This document shows positions 25,850 through 35,279 of a stretch of 64,000 bases of DNA, piece by piece. The notes under the pieces are model-generated. The model was given only the letters and a program-made list of their open reading frames with translations, made no database searches and was not told the DNA's origin. The position numbers were made by a program, and so were the translations under genes. Source of the stretch: Desulfovibrio sp. An276 (GTDB lineage Bacteria > Desulfobacterota > Desulfovibrionia > Desulfovibrionales > Desulfovibrionaceae); NCBI RefSeq assembly GCF_002159665.1, contig NZ_NFJC01000011.1, positions 1 to 64,000 of the forward strand. The letters run 5' to 3'. Each line of letters starts with the position of its first letter. Within the stretch, counting starts at the first letter, position 1.

Positions 25850-27175
25850 TCAGGCCCGCATGAAGAAGTTGAGTCCGAAGAGTGCCGCAATAATCCAGGT
25901 GCAGGCTGTAACCTCCCTGGCTCTGCCTGCCAGTGTCTTGATGATGACATAGCTTATGAAGCCGAAACCGAAACCACTGGCAACGCTGCAGGTCATGGGC
26001 ATCATGATAATGGTCAGAAAGGCAGGAAAGCCCTCGGTGTAGTCGTTAAAGTTGATGTTGGCTACTTCTGTCATCATATTGGCGCCGACAATCAACAGAG
26101 CCGGTGCAGTGGCACAAGCAGGTACAAGGCCGATCAGGGGTGAAAAAAACAGGGACAGTGCAAAAAGGAGAGCCACTGTGATGCTCGTAAGTCCTGTTCT
26201 GCCACCCTGAGCTATGCCGGCAGCGCTTTCTATGTAGGTGGTGATGGTCGAAGTGCCGAGAAAACTGCTGACAATGGTACCTGTGGAATCTGTAGTCAGA
26301 GCCCGTTCAAGCCCCCTGATGCGACCGTCTGCGTCCATAAAGCCAGCTTTGCGGGAAAGCCCTATGAGAGCACCCATGTTGTCAAAAAGCTCCACAATGG
26401 TGAAGGTCAGTACAATGGAGATGAGGCCGTAGTGCAGGGCACCGCGTATATCAAGCTGCATGAGTACAGGGGCAATGCTTGGAATTTCCAGGCTGACAAG
26501 GCTCTGAAGCCCGGCAGGAGCTGGACTTGCGCCGCAGCACATGGAAACCAGGGTTGTTGCCACAATGCCGAAAAGGATCGCAGCTGGCACCTTGCGCGCC
26601 ATGAGCCCACAACTTACGACGATGCCAAAACAGGCAAGCAGTGGAGCTGGAGAGGACAAATCGCCCAGTGTCACCAGCGTTGCTTCATTATAAGCAATGA
26701 TACCGGCATTTTTGAGACCTATCATGGCAATGAACATGCCTACGCCTGCTACCAGCGCGTACTTGATGCTCATGGGCACGCCATTGAAGAGGAATTCTCG
26801 CACCTTTGTCAAAGTCAGGATCAGGAAAATCACTCCGGAAATGAAAACCGCACCCAGGGCCACAGTCCAGTGCAGGCCAAGGGTGCCGCAGACGTAGTAG
26901 GCAAAAAAGGCATTCAGTCCCATGCCCGGCGCCAGGGCTATGGGATAGTTCACCCACAGCCCCATGAGCAGGTTGCCCAGCACGGTAGCGTATATGGTGG
27001 CTGCAAAGGCTGCCTCTTTGGGAATGCCGGCATCGGCCATGATACTCGGATTCACAAAGATGATGTAGGACATGGTCACAAAGGTGGTGAGTCCTGCTGC
27101 AAGTTCTGTCTGGACGCAGCTGCCTCTTTCCCTGATTTTGAACATCCGTTCAACAATGGTTTGCGCCCTGGTCAT
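25850..27175 (-). CDS. NCS2-family purine permease (AzgA/PbuG-like)
   Basis: A proton-coupled nucleobase importer of 441 aa with 12-14 membrane segments. Family features are TTFVTMSYIIFVNPSIM, APGMGLNAFFAYYVCG and the LGTSTITTYIESAAGIAQGGRTGLTS motif, which places it in the AzgA hypoxanthine/guanine/adenine group instead of the uracil/xanthine group. The start at 27175 is where homology begins (MTRAQTIVERMF). It lies downstream of EBP 2 on the same strand, with a folded RNA element between them. Purine supply is its likely role; sigma-54 control is possible but no -24/-12 element is seen. Confidence 0.9.
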   Translation of the reverse strand: MTRAQTIVERMFKIRERGSCVQTELAAGLTTFVTMSYIIFVNPSIMADAGIPKEAAFAATIYATVLGNLLMGLWVNYPIALAPGMGLNAFFAYYVCGTLGLHWTVALGAVFISGVIFLILTLTKVREFLFNGVPMSIKYALVAGVGMFIAMIGLKNAGIIAYNEATLVTLGDLSSPAPLLACFGIVVSCGLMARKVPAAILFGIVATTLVSMCCGASPAPAGLQSLVSLEIPSIAPVLMQLDIRGALHYGLISIVLTFTIVELFDNMGALIGLSRKAGFMDADGRIRGLERALTTDSTGTIVSSFLGTSTITTYIESAAGIAQGGRTGLTSITVALLFALSLFFSPLIGLVPACATAPALLIVGANMMTEVANINFNDYTEGFPAFLTIIMMPMTCSVASGFGFGFISYVIIKTLAGRAREVTACTWIIAALFGLNFFMRA

Positions 27176-27216
27176 ACTGCACCATTTTCCCGGTTTTGGA
27201 GAAGTGTTGTTGACAT

Positions 27217-27297
27217 ACAAAAAGTCGGGCAGACGTACAGGGAAGTCCGGATACCGGTCTTTCCTGTGCGCTTTCCTCTTGGCGAGGAATGCCCGAC
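27217..27297 (-). ncRNA. Three-way-junction leader RNA or complex terminator before the purine permease
   Basis: On the minus strand, GTCGGGCA and TGCCCGAC (27290-27297 and 27224-27231) close a 74-nt fold. It contains one hairpin TTCCTC/GAGGAA and a second longer hairpin (ACAGG/CCTGT, AAG/CTT, CCGG/CCGG). The closing stem is followed directly by TTTTTGT, so it can act as an intrinsic terminator. It lies 42 nt upstream of the permease start and 12 nt after the EBP 2 stop. It may simply terminate EBP 2, or it may be a ligand-responsive leader. It does not match the guanine riboswitch consensus. Confidence 0.5.
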
Positions 27298-27308
27298 AGT
27301 GAAACGCA

Positions 27309-28775
27309 CTACTTGTCTGCGGTGAGGAGGCCGTATTTGCGCAGGTCGCGGTAGAGCTTGCTGCGCGAGATACCCAGTTCCTTGGTGACGCGTACCTTGT
27401 TGTACTGACAGCGGATGAGCGCTTCCTGCAAAGCCTCGCGTTCATTCTGGGGTGGAAGGGTGCTGTGCAGCTGTGTTTCGGAAACGACAGGTGGTACAGG
27501 CTGCTGCACAGTGGTATATGTATGCGTGGGATGCATGGTTCTCTGGAATCTGGGTGGTAAAAGGTGTATGCCGAGCGTCATTTCAGAGTCGTCCATGAGG
27601 AAGAGCGCATGCGTCATGATGTTTTTGAGCTCGCGCACGTTTCCTGGCCACGAATAGCTGTGCAATGCGGCAATCAGGCTGTCTTCCAGCTTTACCTTGA
27701 GCGCACGCTCCATGCCAATGGAGGTTTCCATAAAGTATTTGATAAGCAGATACAGGTCGTCTCCCCGCTCGCGCAATGGGGGAATGGTTAGTTCGAAGAC
27801 GTTGAGGCGGTGGTACAGATCCTCGCGGAACTGGCCGTGGCGTACCATGTCCAGCAGGTTCTTGTTGGTGGCAGCAACCAGGCGGAAATTTGAGCTCAGA
27901 CGTCCCTTGTGTCCTATTTTCTGGATCTCGCCGCTTTCCAGTACGCGCAGGAGCTTGGCCTGTACGGCAAGAGGCATTTCCCCTATTTCGTCAAGGAAAA
28001 TGGTGCCGTTGTTGGCTTCTTCAAACTTGCCCTTCATGCCCGTGGCCCTGGCGCCCGTAAAGGAACCAGATTCGTAGCCGAACAGTTCCGACTCCATGAG
28101 ATCGGCAGGCAGGGCAGCACAGTTCACACAGACAAAGGCTTCTTCGGCACGTGGACTTGCCATGTGTATGGCCTGGGCAACCAGTTCCTTGCCTGTTCCG
28201 GATTCGCCGTAGACAAGAACCGGTTCATTGCTGCGTGCAATCTTGCGGCCCATGCTGATCATGGTCCTCATCTGCAGGGAATTTCCAATGATAGAGTCAA
28301 AGGTGTGTAGTGATCCATGCTTTCCCTTTTCGTTGTGCTTTTTGTCCGGCGCGTAGGTCTTCATCTCTACAGTGCGCATGCTGTCCATTAGCTCGGCAAT
28401 TGTTTCCTTGCCACTTGCCATGGGCAACACTTCGATAAAGGCTCCGCGGTAGCGTTGACTGCTGTCATAGACCGGGTAGCTCATGAAGATGCAGTACACA
28501 TCCTTTTGTGGCTGGCTTATACAGGCCACAACCTTTGGCTGCTTCAGACTTGCAAGCATGCATTTTCTGAATGGCAGGATAAGGTTGTCTATTTTTTTTC
28601 CTGTAACATTGTCAGGAAGATCATACATTCTTGCAAAGGAGTCATTGCAGTAGATGATGTCCAGATTTTCCGAAATAAGTGCCACACCCATGTGCAGTTT
28701 ATCAAATATTCCTACTTCGATACTGCTCTTGATGCGCTCATAGGAAATTTTGTCTATCTGGATACCGGATCTCAT
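27309..28775 (-). CDS. PAS-containing sigma-54-dependent activator (EBP 2)
   Basis: An enhancer-binding protein of 488 aa, paralogous to EBP 1. It has an N-terminal PAS domain (MGVALISENLDIIYCNDSFARMY), an AAA+ domain with GESGTGKE, GSFTGA (variant of GAFTGA) and DEIGEMPL, and a C-terminal Fis helix-turn-helix (VRVTKELGISRSKLYRDLRKYGLL). The GSFTGA variant occurs in functional activators. The start at 28775 has AGGAGGGA; an upstream extension is not PAS-like. The promoter must lie in the AT-rich region beyond 28776. It is a candidate activator of the GRE or purine genes. Confidence 0.92.
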   Translation of the reverse strand: MRSGIQIDKISYERIKSSIEVGIFDKLHMGVALISENLDIIYCNDSFARMYDLPDNVTGKKIDNLILPFRKCMLASLKQPKVVACISQPQKDVYCIFMSYPVYDSSQRYRGAFIEVLPMASGKETIAELMDSMRTVEMKTYAPDKKHNEKGKHGSLHTFDSIIGNSLQMRTMISMGRKIARSNEPVLVYGESGTGKELVAQAIHMASPRAEEAFVCVNCAALPADLMESELFGYESGSFTGARATGMKGKFEEANNGTIFLDEIGEMPLAVQAKLLRVLESGEIQKIGHKGRLSSNFRLVAATNKNLLDMVRHGQFREDLYHRLNVFELTIPPLRERGDDLYLLIKYFMETSIGMERALKVKLEDSLIAALHSYSWPGNVRELKNIMTHALFLMDDSEMTLGIHLLPPRFQRTMHPTHTYTTVQQPVPPVVSETQLHSTLPPQNEREALQEALIRCQYNKVRVTKELGISRSKLYRDLRKYGLLTADK

Positions 28776-29711
28776 TGTCCCTCCTTTGTCTCTCCTATAT
28801 ACAAAGTATGGGTATGGCCTGTTCAAATTTATATGAAAGAATAAATTTTGTGTAGAAATATATTGAAAAATATGAATATAAAAATGGCATCTGTTGGATA
28901 ACAGTGGGGGAACAAGCCAGTTTAGTTATAATATAGGCAAGTATCTCCTGTATTAAGGAAAAGACAGTATTTGCAAAAAAAATTTATTAAATACTGTTCA
29001 GATATAAAAAAACGCAGAAAAATTTAGACAATGATACACATAATTTATTTTTAAATCAATACACGGCAATTAGAAAATTGGCATAAAAGATGAAATTGTA
29101 CTAATGCAGTGTACTGTAAGCTACCCCCCCCCCTTATAATATATTGATATTATTAAAATATGTTGTGTGACTTCCTATATCAATCCAATGTTTTCCAGAA
29201 GATATCGGGAATGTTGAAAAAAGTATCTGCCGAGTGATAGATCGGAAACAGGCTAGGTTATACAGAGTTCATATGATGCACTACGCTCCTCGGATCACGT
29301 GATGCAAGTCTCGCCTGATTCATGTTTGACAAAAGCTGGACAAACAGGACAGGAGAGGAGAGGGAGATTATACCGGGAAACTTGCATGATGACACAAATG
29401 CTCCCTTTCAAAATCTGTACCATTTCGGGTGCATATTGTGCGACACCGAGAGGAAAAAGAAAAAGGAAACAGATTTTTTTTATCGCATTTCCAGAAAGTT
29501 GCTTGATTACAAGCGCTCTTTGATGCTCATGACACGTTATGTCTCGATATCGTGACACAAAATTGTAGGGTGACAAAAAAAGGCAATTGAGGGTTAAGTG
29601 TGCCTGCTGAGACAAAAGGGAAACTATGTCGGAGTTGGAACATTTTGTTGTAAAACTGTATCAAAATCATGACAAAGTGTCCTTTCTGCCTTTTTGCTTA
29701 CAGTCAGTCCG
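28776..29711. other. AT-rich intergenic region with C10 tract and TGTCA-type sites
   Basis: About 940 bp with no convincing gene. Base composition drops sharply compared with the flanking genes. A run of ten C (29124-29133) precedes an A/T stretch. Dyads GACACGTTATGTC (29531-29543) and GACAAAGTGTCC (29671-29682) resemble sites found in the cbi and GRE promoter regions. It provides the promoter region for EBP 2. Short open frames here (up to ~106 codons) look random. Confidence 0.6.
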
Positions 29712-29737
29712 AAAAAAAACCGACAGGGGACTGTCGG
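29712..29737 (-). terminator. Intrinsic terminator of the cobalamin operon
   Basis: CCGACAG pairs with CTGTCGG around a 4-nt loop and is followed on the minus strand by eight T residues. It lies 50 bp after the last gene of the operon. Confidence 0.9.
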
Positions 29738-29789
29738 CTGTCAGGCATGTACAGGATGAGATGGAAGGAGCTTGCCTTGCCATGAAGGC

Positions 29790-30110
29790 TCAGTCCTGAT
29801 CCGGGGGGAACTTGTCTGGTCTGTCCGTCGGGCAGTCCCTTGCCCTGGGCAGGACATGGCTGCGGATTTTTTGCAGTATCATGCTGTAGTTGTCTTTGTG
29901 GTGCGGAAAGGAACAGTGCTTGCATACCTTGATGCCTCTTTCCGTGTAGAAGAAGTTTCCTCCACATTTGTTGCCCAGAATATACAGGGGGCAATAGCAG
30001 AACAGGCAGTTGAAGTTTTCTTCTGCCACTCCAGTGTGGCAGGGAAAATATTCGCAATCCTTGTTTGTGAAAAAGGCGTACTGTTTTCCTGCGTGTTCCC
30101 TGTCGGACAT
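29790..30110 (-). CDS. Cysteine-rich small domain protein, cobalamin-associated
   Basis: A 106-aa protein with a dense Cys/His pattern: CEYFPCHTG, FNCLFCYCPLY, KCGGNF and KVCKHCSFPHH. This matches the cysteine-rich small domain (zinc-ribbon-like, PF04071-type) often found beside or fused to cobalamin genes; its biochemical role is not established. The start at 30110 has CGGAGGAAAC. Last gene of the cbi operon. Metal binding (Zn or Fe-S) is inferred from the Cys spacing. Confidence 0.8.
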   Translation of the reverse strand: MSDREHAGKQYAFFTNKDCEYFPCHTGVAEENFNCLFCYCPLYILGNKCGGNFFYTERGIKVCKHCSFPHHKDNYSMILQKIRSHVLPRARDCPTDRPDKFPPDQD

Positions 30111-30177
30111 GTTTCCTCCGGGTGGCCTCATCCGGTGAGCCTCTGTTGCAATGTTAGAAAATGCGGGTACGGAATGT

Positions 30178-31377
30178 TCAGATTTTCCTGGCACGTCGCA
30201 GCGTCAGACAGGCTGCGCCGGCGAGGAAGCACAAGGCGATGTCGGCATACCAGATACCGCTGTAGTCTCCTGTGTACCTGAGGCAGAGGCCACCGCTCCA
30301 TGCGCTGCAAAAAGCCCCCAGCTGGTGAAGCAGGTAGGTGAAACCGAACAGCGTTGCCAGGCGGCGAGGGCCGAACAGGGTGCCGATAAGGTTGGATGTG
30401 GGGGCAACTGTCGCAACACCGGTCAGCCCCAGACAGAAGATGACAGCAAACAGCGCCCAGTACGGCAGGGGGAGCAACATCAGGGCTACCCACAGACAGC
30501 GAGAACTGTACAGACAGCCAAGTATGCGTTCCATGGGGAAGTAGCGACAGGCCATGCCGCTGCTGATGGAGCCTGCTATGACACCCAGCCCGTATACGGA
30601 AAGCCCCCAGGAAGCCAGCCTGTCCGGAATTCCGAAGGCAGTCAGCTGAGAGAAAAGATGCGTCTGGATGAGGGCCATATGAAATCCGCAGGTGAAAAAG
30701 CCGAAGGATACACGTCTGTACGCAGGGGAAGCTGCTGCAAGGCGCAGCATGTCCGCAAAGCTTTCTCTCGTGCTCTCCACAACCTTCATGGCAGCCTTGC
30801 CGACATGGGTCAGGAAGATGGCGACCGGTACCAGAAGAATGATGGGCGTGGAAAGTAGGAACAGCGTTGTCACAAGCCCCCTGGATGCAAGGCTGTACTG
30901 GAGGAGAGGCGCCAGCAGACAGATGCTGAGACCTATGCCTGCGGCAATGAATCCCGATGCAGTATGGGCCTGTCTGTCAGAAAATACCGGCAGGAGGCAG
31001 CTCATGATGATGCCAAAGGATGCGGCTGCCGTGCCCGAGGGCAAGAGAATCCCCATGGCGATGGTCAGCAGGGTGGCGGAGTGTGTCACAGCACTTGTGG
31101 CAAGGCCTGCCAGCATGAGGAATATGCCGCTGAACAGCACAAAGCGCGGTGACTTGCGTACAGACAGAAAGCCGAAAACAGGCTGCATCAGCCCGAAAAA
31201 CAGCTGTCCCAGGGCAATGATGAAGCTGACCGTTGCGTAGGACAGTCCTCGCTCAGCCACTATGGCTGGCAGCATGATGCCAAAGTTGTCCCTGAATCCT
31301 GCACAAATTGCATACAGGAATGTACCGCACAGGGTACACAGGACAAATGTCGTGCCTGGACATTTCTGCTTTGCCAT
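30178..31377 (-). CDS. MFS transporter in the cobalamin operon
   Basis: A major facilitator of 399 aa with 12 predicted helices and the family loop GFLSVRKSPRFVLFSG after helix 2. AAGGAGCGAGGC precedes the ATG. The position inside a riboswitch-controlled cbi operon suggests a corrinoid precursor, cobalt-related or lower-ligand substrate; nothing in the sequence proves this. The helices are rich in Ser/Thr and Cys (about a dozen Cys), more than is usual for MFS proteins. Confidence 0.8.
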   Translation of the reverse strand: MAKQKCPGTTFVLCTLCGTFLYAICAGFRDNFGIMLPAIVAERGLSYATVSFIIALGQLFFGLMQPVFGFLSVRKSPRFVLFSGIFLMLAGLATSAVTHSATLLTIAMGILLPSGTAAASFGIIMSCLLPVFSDRQAHTASGFIAAGIGLSICLLAPLLQYSLASRGLVTTLFLLSTPIILLVPVAIFLTHVGKAAMKVVESTRESFADMLRLAAASPAYRRVSFGFFTCGFHMALIQTHLFSQLTAFGIPDRLASWGLSVYGLGVIAGSISSGMACRYFPMERILGCLYSSRCLWVALMLLPLPYWALFAVIFCLGLTGVATVAPTSNLIGTLFGPRRLATLFGFTYLLHQLGAFCSAWSGGLCLRYTGDYSGIWYADIALCFLAGAACLTLRRARKI

Positions 31378-31467
31378 AGCCTCGCTCCTTGTCTTGGGTG
31401 GTTTCCGGCTTGCGCACCGTCACTTCCATATCCGTTGTTCAGCAAGAAGCGTTCCAACTTGAGGCTC

Positions 31468-32466
31468 TCAGAGCACAATGCCCATGGCCACAATGAGTGA
31501 GAAGAGGGTGGCACAGGTCCATGTTGTGGCAAACATGAGGTCAATGGCTACGGAAATGTCTGCCGGTGTGGCATTGGGAGTGCCTGTTCCAAGCAAGGGG
31601 TGGTTGACTGTTCTGCCAGCGTAGATGGCTGGCCCTCCCAGTTTCAAATGGAGTGCTCCTGCAAAGGCCGCTTCGCTCCAGGCGCTGTTGGGGCTTTCGT
31701 GGGCTGCGTGAAAGCGATAGCCAATACGCAAGGCCTGTGCCGCATCCGTACCCTTTACAAAAAGACAGGCAAGAGCAATGCAAAAGAGGGACACTCTTGC
31801 CGGCAGGTAGTTGAAGACATCGTCCAGTCTGGCAGCACAGCAGCCAAAATAGATGTAGCGTTCGTTTTTTTTGCCCCACATGGCATCCAGGGTGTTGGCA
31901 ACGCGCTGGGCAACGGGAAGAGCTGCTGCCAGGGGCAGTCCCCCCAGAAGGTAGCCCGCAAAGGCCCAGAACAGTGTCGAGAGCACGCCGTCCGTGCAGT
32001 TTTCCGCAACGGATTCCACGCTTGCCCTGGCAATACCTGCCTCGTCCAGCACGTTTGTGTTTCTGCCCACAATCCAGGAGAGCTTAAGCCTCGCTGTTTC
32101 CAGGTTGCCCCTGTGCAGCGGTGCAAGGACAGCCCTTGCGTGCCTTGCAAGGGAATGTGGCGCAAGACAGAGCCAGATACATATAGCAGCTGCGCACCAT
32201 CCCAGCGGCAGCCACAGATTTTGGCAAAGCACTACCAGGATAAGTGCGGGGAGTACAAAGCAGGCTTCCATGCAGAGGAGGGCGGCAAGGCCCCGTAACC
32301 GCATGCCCACAGGCGAGTTTTTGTCTCTGCGCAGGGTCCGCTCCCAGAAATCGGCCGCCTGCCCCATCCAGCACACAGGATGGAGGGCTGGCCTTGGTTC
32401 CTCGAAAAGCCTGTCCAAAACAAGGGCAGCGGCAAGCAGCAGCACTGGCAAAAGCATCGTGATCAT
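31468..32466 (-). CDS. cbiB: Adenosylcobinamide-phosphate synthase CbiB
   Basis: Membrane enzyme that attaches (R)-1-amino-2-propanol phosphate to adenosylcobyric acid. Family motifs HPVCWMGQAADFWE, SWIVGRNTNVLDEAGIARASVESVAENCTDG and SPNSAWSEAAFAGAL are present, with 332 aa and four or more membrane segments. Its ATG overlaps the stop of the CobD-CbiP fusion gene (ATGA), so they are coupled; CobD provides its aminopropanol phosphate substrate and CbiP its corrinoid substrate. Confidence 0.95.
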   Translation of the reverse strand: MITMLLPVLLLAAALVLDRLFEEPRPALHPVCWMGQAADFWERTLRRDKNSPVGMRLRGLAALLCMEACFVLPALILVVLCQNLWLPLGWCAAAICIWLCLAPHSLARHARAVLAPLHRGNLETARLKLSWIVGRNTNVLDEAGIARASVESVAENCTDGVLSTLFWAFAGYLLGGLPLAAALPVAQRVANTLDAMWGKKNERYIYFGCCAARLDDVFNYLPARVSLFCIALACLFVKGTDAAQALRIGYRFHAAHESPNSAWSEAAFAGALHLKLGGPAIYAGRTVNHPLLGTGTPNATPADISVAIDLMFATTWTCATLFSLIVAMGIVL

Positions 32467-35177
32467 TTGATCCCCAGCAGGCGGTAAATGGTGTTCATGT
32501 CAACGTGCTCGCGGACTGTGGCAGCCAGCTTGTCCAGAGACGTATCTATATCCCAGGTTGCCAGAATGCGTCCCTGTGGCTTTTTGCCAAGACTTGTTCT
32601 CACCAGATCCAGGAAGCGTCTGCGGAAGGCGTCGTTGTCAAAGAGGCCGTGCAGATAGGTGCCAAGAACGTGCCCATGGAGCACGCCAAGGAAGCCAGTG
32701 CTTCCTTCTTCTTCGGCAAGCCGGAACAGTGCCGGTTCACTGCCAAGCAGCGTGGTCTGGCCATGATGGATCTCGTACCCCTGGCAGGGAACACCCAGGG
32801 GGGTGAGGACGTGTTCGCGGTAGTGCAGGGCCTTGCCTGGTTCCAGGGTCGTGCGCAGGGGCAATAGCCCCAGACCCGGCATGGTGTCGAATTCCGACTC
32901 CATGTGCAGGGGATCGCAGACTTCCTCGCCCAGCATCTGCATGCCGCCGCAGATGCCCACGAGCCAGCCTCCCTTGTGGGCGTGTTCAAGGATTTTCTCA
33001 GTCAGTCCCTTTTCGTCCAGCTTCCTGGCGTCCAGCGCGACCGAACGGGAGCCCGGAAGGATAATAATGTCCGGATTTCCCCATTCTTCGACAGAATGCA
33101 CTGGACGCAGGGTCACGTCCGGTTCCAGGGCCAGAGGGGCCATGTCCGTGAAGTTGGATGTACGGCCAAGCACGATCAGGGCCACATCCAGGGAATCCGG
33201 CATGGTTGCCGCATGCACCATGGAGGTGGAAAGGGACAGGCTGTCTTCTTCGGGCAGATCCAGGTGCGGTACAAAGGGCACAACACCGAGGACAGGCACG
33301 CCCGTAGCCTGTTCGACGTACTCGTGCGCCGGCTGCAAAAGCGATGCGTCTCCGCGGAAGCGATTGACCAGGAATCCGGAAAGCAGGCTGCGTTCCCGCG
33401 CGGTAAAGGTGAGCCAGGTGCCGAGGAAGGAGGCGTAGACGCCACCGCGGTCAATGTCGCCCACAAGCAGTACCCTGGCTTTTGCTTCCATGGCCATATT
33501 CATGTTGACAAGGTCCGAGGTTTTCAGGTTGACCTCGCCAGGGGACCCGGCACCTTCCAGCACCATGATGTCGTGCTCTCTTGCAAGAGAGTGGTATGCT
33601 TCGCAGATGGGCTCGCGCAGATGGGTCCTTGCTTCCAGAAAGGCCCTGGCGTCCAGCACGGCATGGGGCTTGCCCATGAGGATGACTTGGGAGCCCCTGT
33701 CGGAGAGGGGCTTCAGGAGCACAGGATTCATGCGCACGTCAGGCGCTATGCCTGCAGCACGTGCCTGCAGGATCTGCGCACGGCTCATTTCCATCTCGTC
33801 CCAGGTGACGCCGGAATTGAGCGACATGTTTTGTGCCTTGAAGGGGGCCACATTGTAGCCATCCTGTCGGAAAATGCGGCAAAAGGCCGCTGCCATGAGT
33901 GTCTTGCCTGCGCCAGAGCTCGTTCCCTGCAGCATGAGGGCAGGGACGGGTTTTTCCTGCAAAAATGCCGGTGCGGATTTCGGGACATCCCTGGCAAGGC
34001 CCACTGTTTCTTGCAGGGCCCTTGCCAGACGAACATTGTCCTCGCGGGTGCGTACGGCTACGCGGAACCATGTGCCGTCCTGCAGGGTCGGATAGGTCGC
34101 ACAGTCCCGGATGGCAATGCCGTACTTTTTAAGAAGCATTCTTGCCAGATCCGGCATGGGCGTATCCAGACGCAGCAGAAGATAATTGGCACAGGAGCGG
34201 CATGGAGTCAGTGCCAGATAAGCCAGCATTTCGAGCAGCTCACGGCGGTTTTTCCTGTTGCTGGCCCTTGTCGCACGCTCGTCGGCTGTATTGGCTCTCG
34301 AAGGTGTGAGAACTGCGCAGGATGCGGCTATGGCAAAGCAGTTAACGTTCCACAGTGGCACTTCCTGCTGAACTTTTCCTGCAAGATCCGGAGTCGCGGC
34401 CATAAATCCGGCACGAACTCCTGCCAGAGCATGGAATTTGGTGAGCGAGCGCACCACAACGCAGCGCAGCCCGGTCGGCAGGGGCGAATGGGCGGGGGTG
34501 CGCAGATGGGCGCCAAGCTGTGGCAAAAAGGAGACCAGATTGTCCCTGGCAACATAGAGCAGGAAGGCTTCGTCCAGGATCCAGACAATGTCCAGCCTCT
34601 TGTTCATAAGGGCTACCAGCTGACCCGGGGCCAGGAAGGTGCCAGCTGGATTGCCGGGATTGGCCAAAAATACGGCAGCGCCTCCGGGAAGAGCCATCAA
34701 GGCGTCTACCGGTAGCTCCCAGTCAAGCAGGGTACGCCTGCCTGATGGAGCGTAGCGTCGTTTGGAGTCCTTCAGGACACAGGCCGGATGCACAGTCGCA
34801 AGGCCAGCCTTGTGGCAGGCTGCGGCGTAATCGCCAAAGGCTGGTTCTGCTATGGCAGCCACAGGGCAGCCGCTTTCCTTGAGCGCACGGGCAAGGGCGA
34901 CAAAGAGTTCGCTTGTGCCGTTGCCAAAGACAAGGCAGTTTTCCGGAAGACCATAGCGCCTTGCACAGGCAGCTCTTGCCTCCTCGGCACAGGGAGACGG
35001 ATAGGTGTCTGCCGCGCACAGGGTCTGGACAAGGGAGAGACGGATGTAGTCCGGAGGTCCATCCGGGCGGACATTGACGCTGAAATCACAGATATCCTGT
35101 ACCTTGGTGCCGCAAAATGCGGCCATGGCCAGCTTGTCGCCACCGTGCTGTGGCAGGAATGGAGCTTGATCGTACAT
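32463..35177 (-). CDS. Threonine-phosphate decarboxylase / cobyric acid synthase fusion (CobD-CbiP)
   Basis: Two enzymes in one 904-aa chain. Residues ~1-405 are a PLP-dependent fold-type I domain (NGTSELFVALARAL, Lys in SLTKFHALAG) like CobD, which makes aminopropanol phosphate. Residues ~415-904 are CbiP/CobQ: an ATP site (LMLQGTSSGAGKTLM), NLKTSDLVNMNMA, and a class I glutamine amidotransferase with Cys in GICGGMQMLG and His in GYEIHHGQT. CbiP amidates positions b, d, e and g of the corrin ring. The start at 35177 is chosen because AAGGAAGAACGC precedes it. The two products are both substrates of CbiB, which is encoded next. Confidence 0.93.
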   Translation of the reverse strand: MYDQAPFLPQHGGDKLAMAAFCGTKVQDICDFSVNVRPDGPPDYIRLSLVQTLCAADTYPSPCAEEARAACARRYGLPENCLVFGNGTSELFVALARALKESGCPVAAIAEPAFGDYAAACHKAGLATVHPACVLKDSKRRYAPSGRRTLLDWELPVDALMALPGGAAVFLANPGNPAGTFLAPGQLVALMNKRLDIVWILDEAFLLYVARDNLVSFLPQLGAHLRTPAHSPLPTGLRCVVVRSLTKFHALAGVRAGFMAATPDLAGKVQQEVPLWNVNCFAIAASCAVLTPSRANTADERATRASNRKNRRELLEMLAYLALTPCRSCANYLLLRLDTPMPDLARMLLKKYGIAIRDCATYPTLQDGTWFRVAVRTREDNVRLARALQETVGLARDVPKSAPAFLQEKPVPALMLQGTSSGAGKTLMAAAFCRIFRQDGYNVAPFKAQNMSLNSGVTWDEMEMSRAQILQARAAGIAPDVRMNPVLLKPLSDRGSQVILMGKPHAVLDARAFLEARTHLREPICEAYHSLAREHDIMVLEGAGSPGEVNLKTSDLVNMNMAMEAKARVLLVGDIDRGGVYASFLGTWLTFTARERSLLSGFLVNRFRGDASLLQPAHEYVEQATGVPVLGVVPFVPHLDLPEEDSLSLSTSMVHAATMPDSLDVALIVLGRTSNFTDMAPLALEPDVTLRPVHSVEEWGNPDIIILPGSRSVALDARKLDEKGLTEKILEHAHKGGWLVGICGGMQMLGEEVCDPLHMESEFDTMPGLGLLPLRTTLEPGKALHYREHVLTPLGVPCQGYEIHHGQTTLLGSEPALFRLAEEEGSTGFLGVLHGHVLGTYLHGLFDNDAFRRRFLDLVRTSLGKKPQGRILATWDIDTSLDKLAATVREHVDMNTIYRLLGIK

Positions 35178-35279
35178 GCGTTCTTCCTTGGGCAGAAGTG
35201 GGAGGGAAATGTGCACCAGCGAGATTCTTAGGACGTGCAGGACAGGGGAAAGAGGGAAAAGGGACGTGTGCCCCTGGTT

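Noticed and set aside
27224-27297. Known purine (guanine/adenine) riboswitch
   Set aside because: The loops and junction bases do not match the purine aptamer; only the overall three-way shape is similar.
29295-29615. 106-codon open frame in the AT-rich gap
   Set aside because: No ribosome-binding site, no homology-like features and a composition expected of non-coding DNA.
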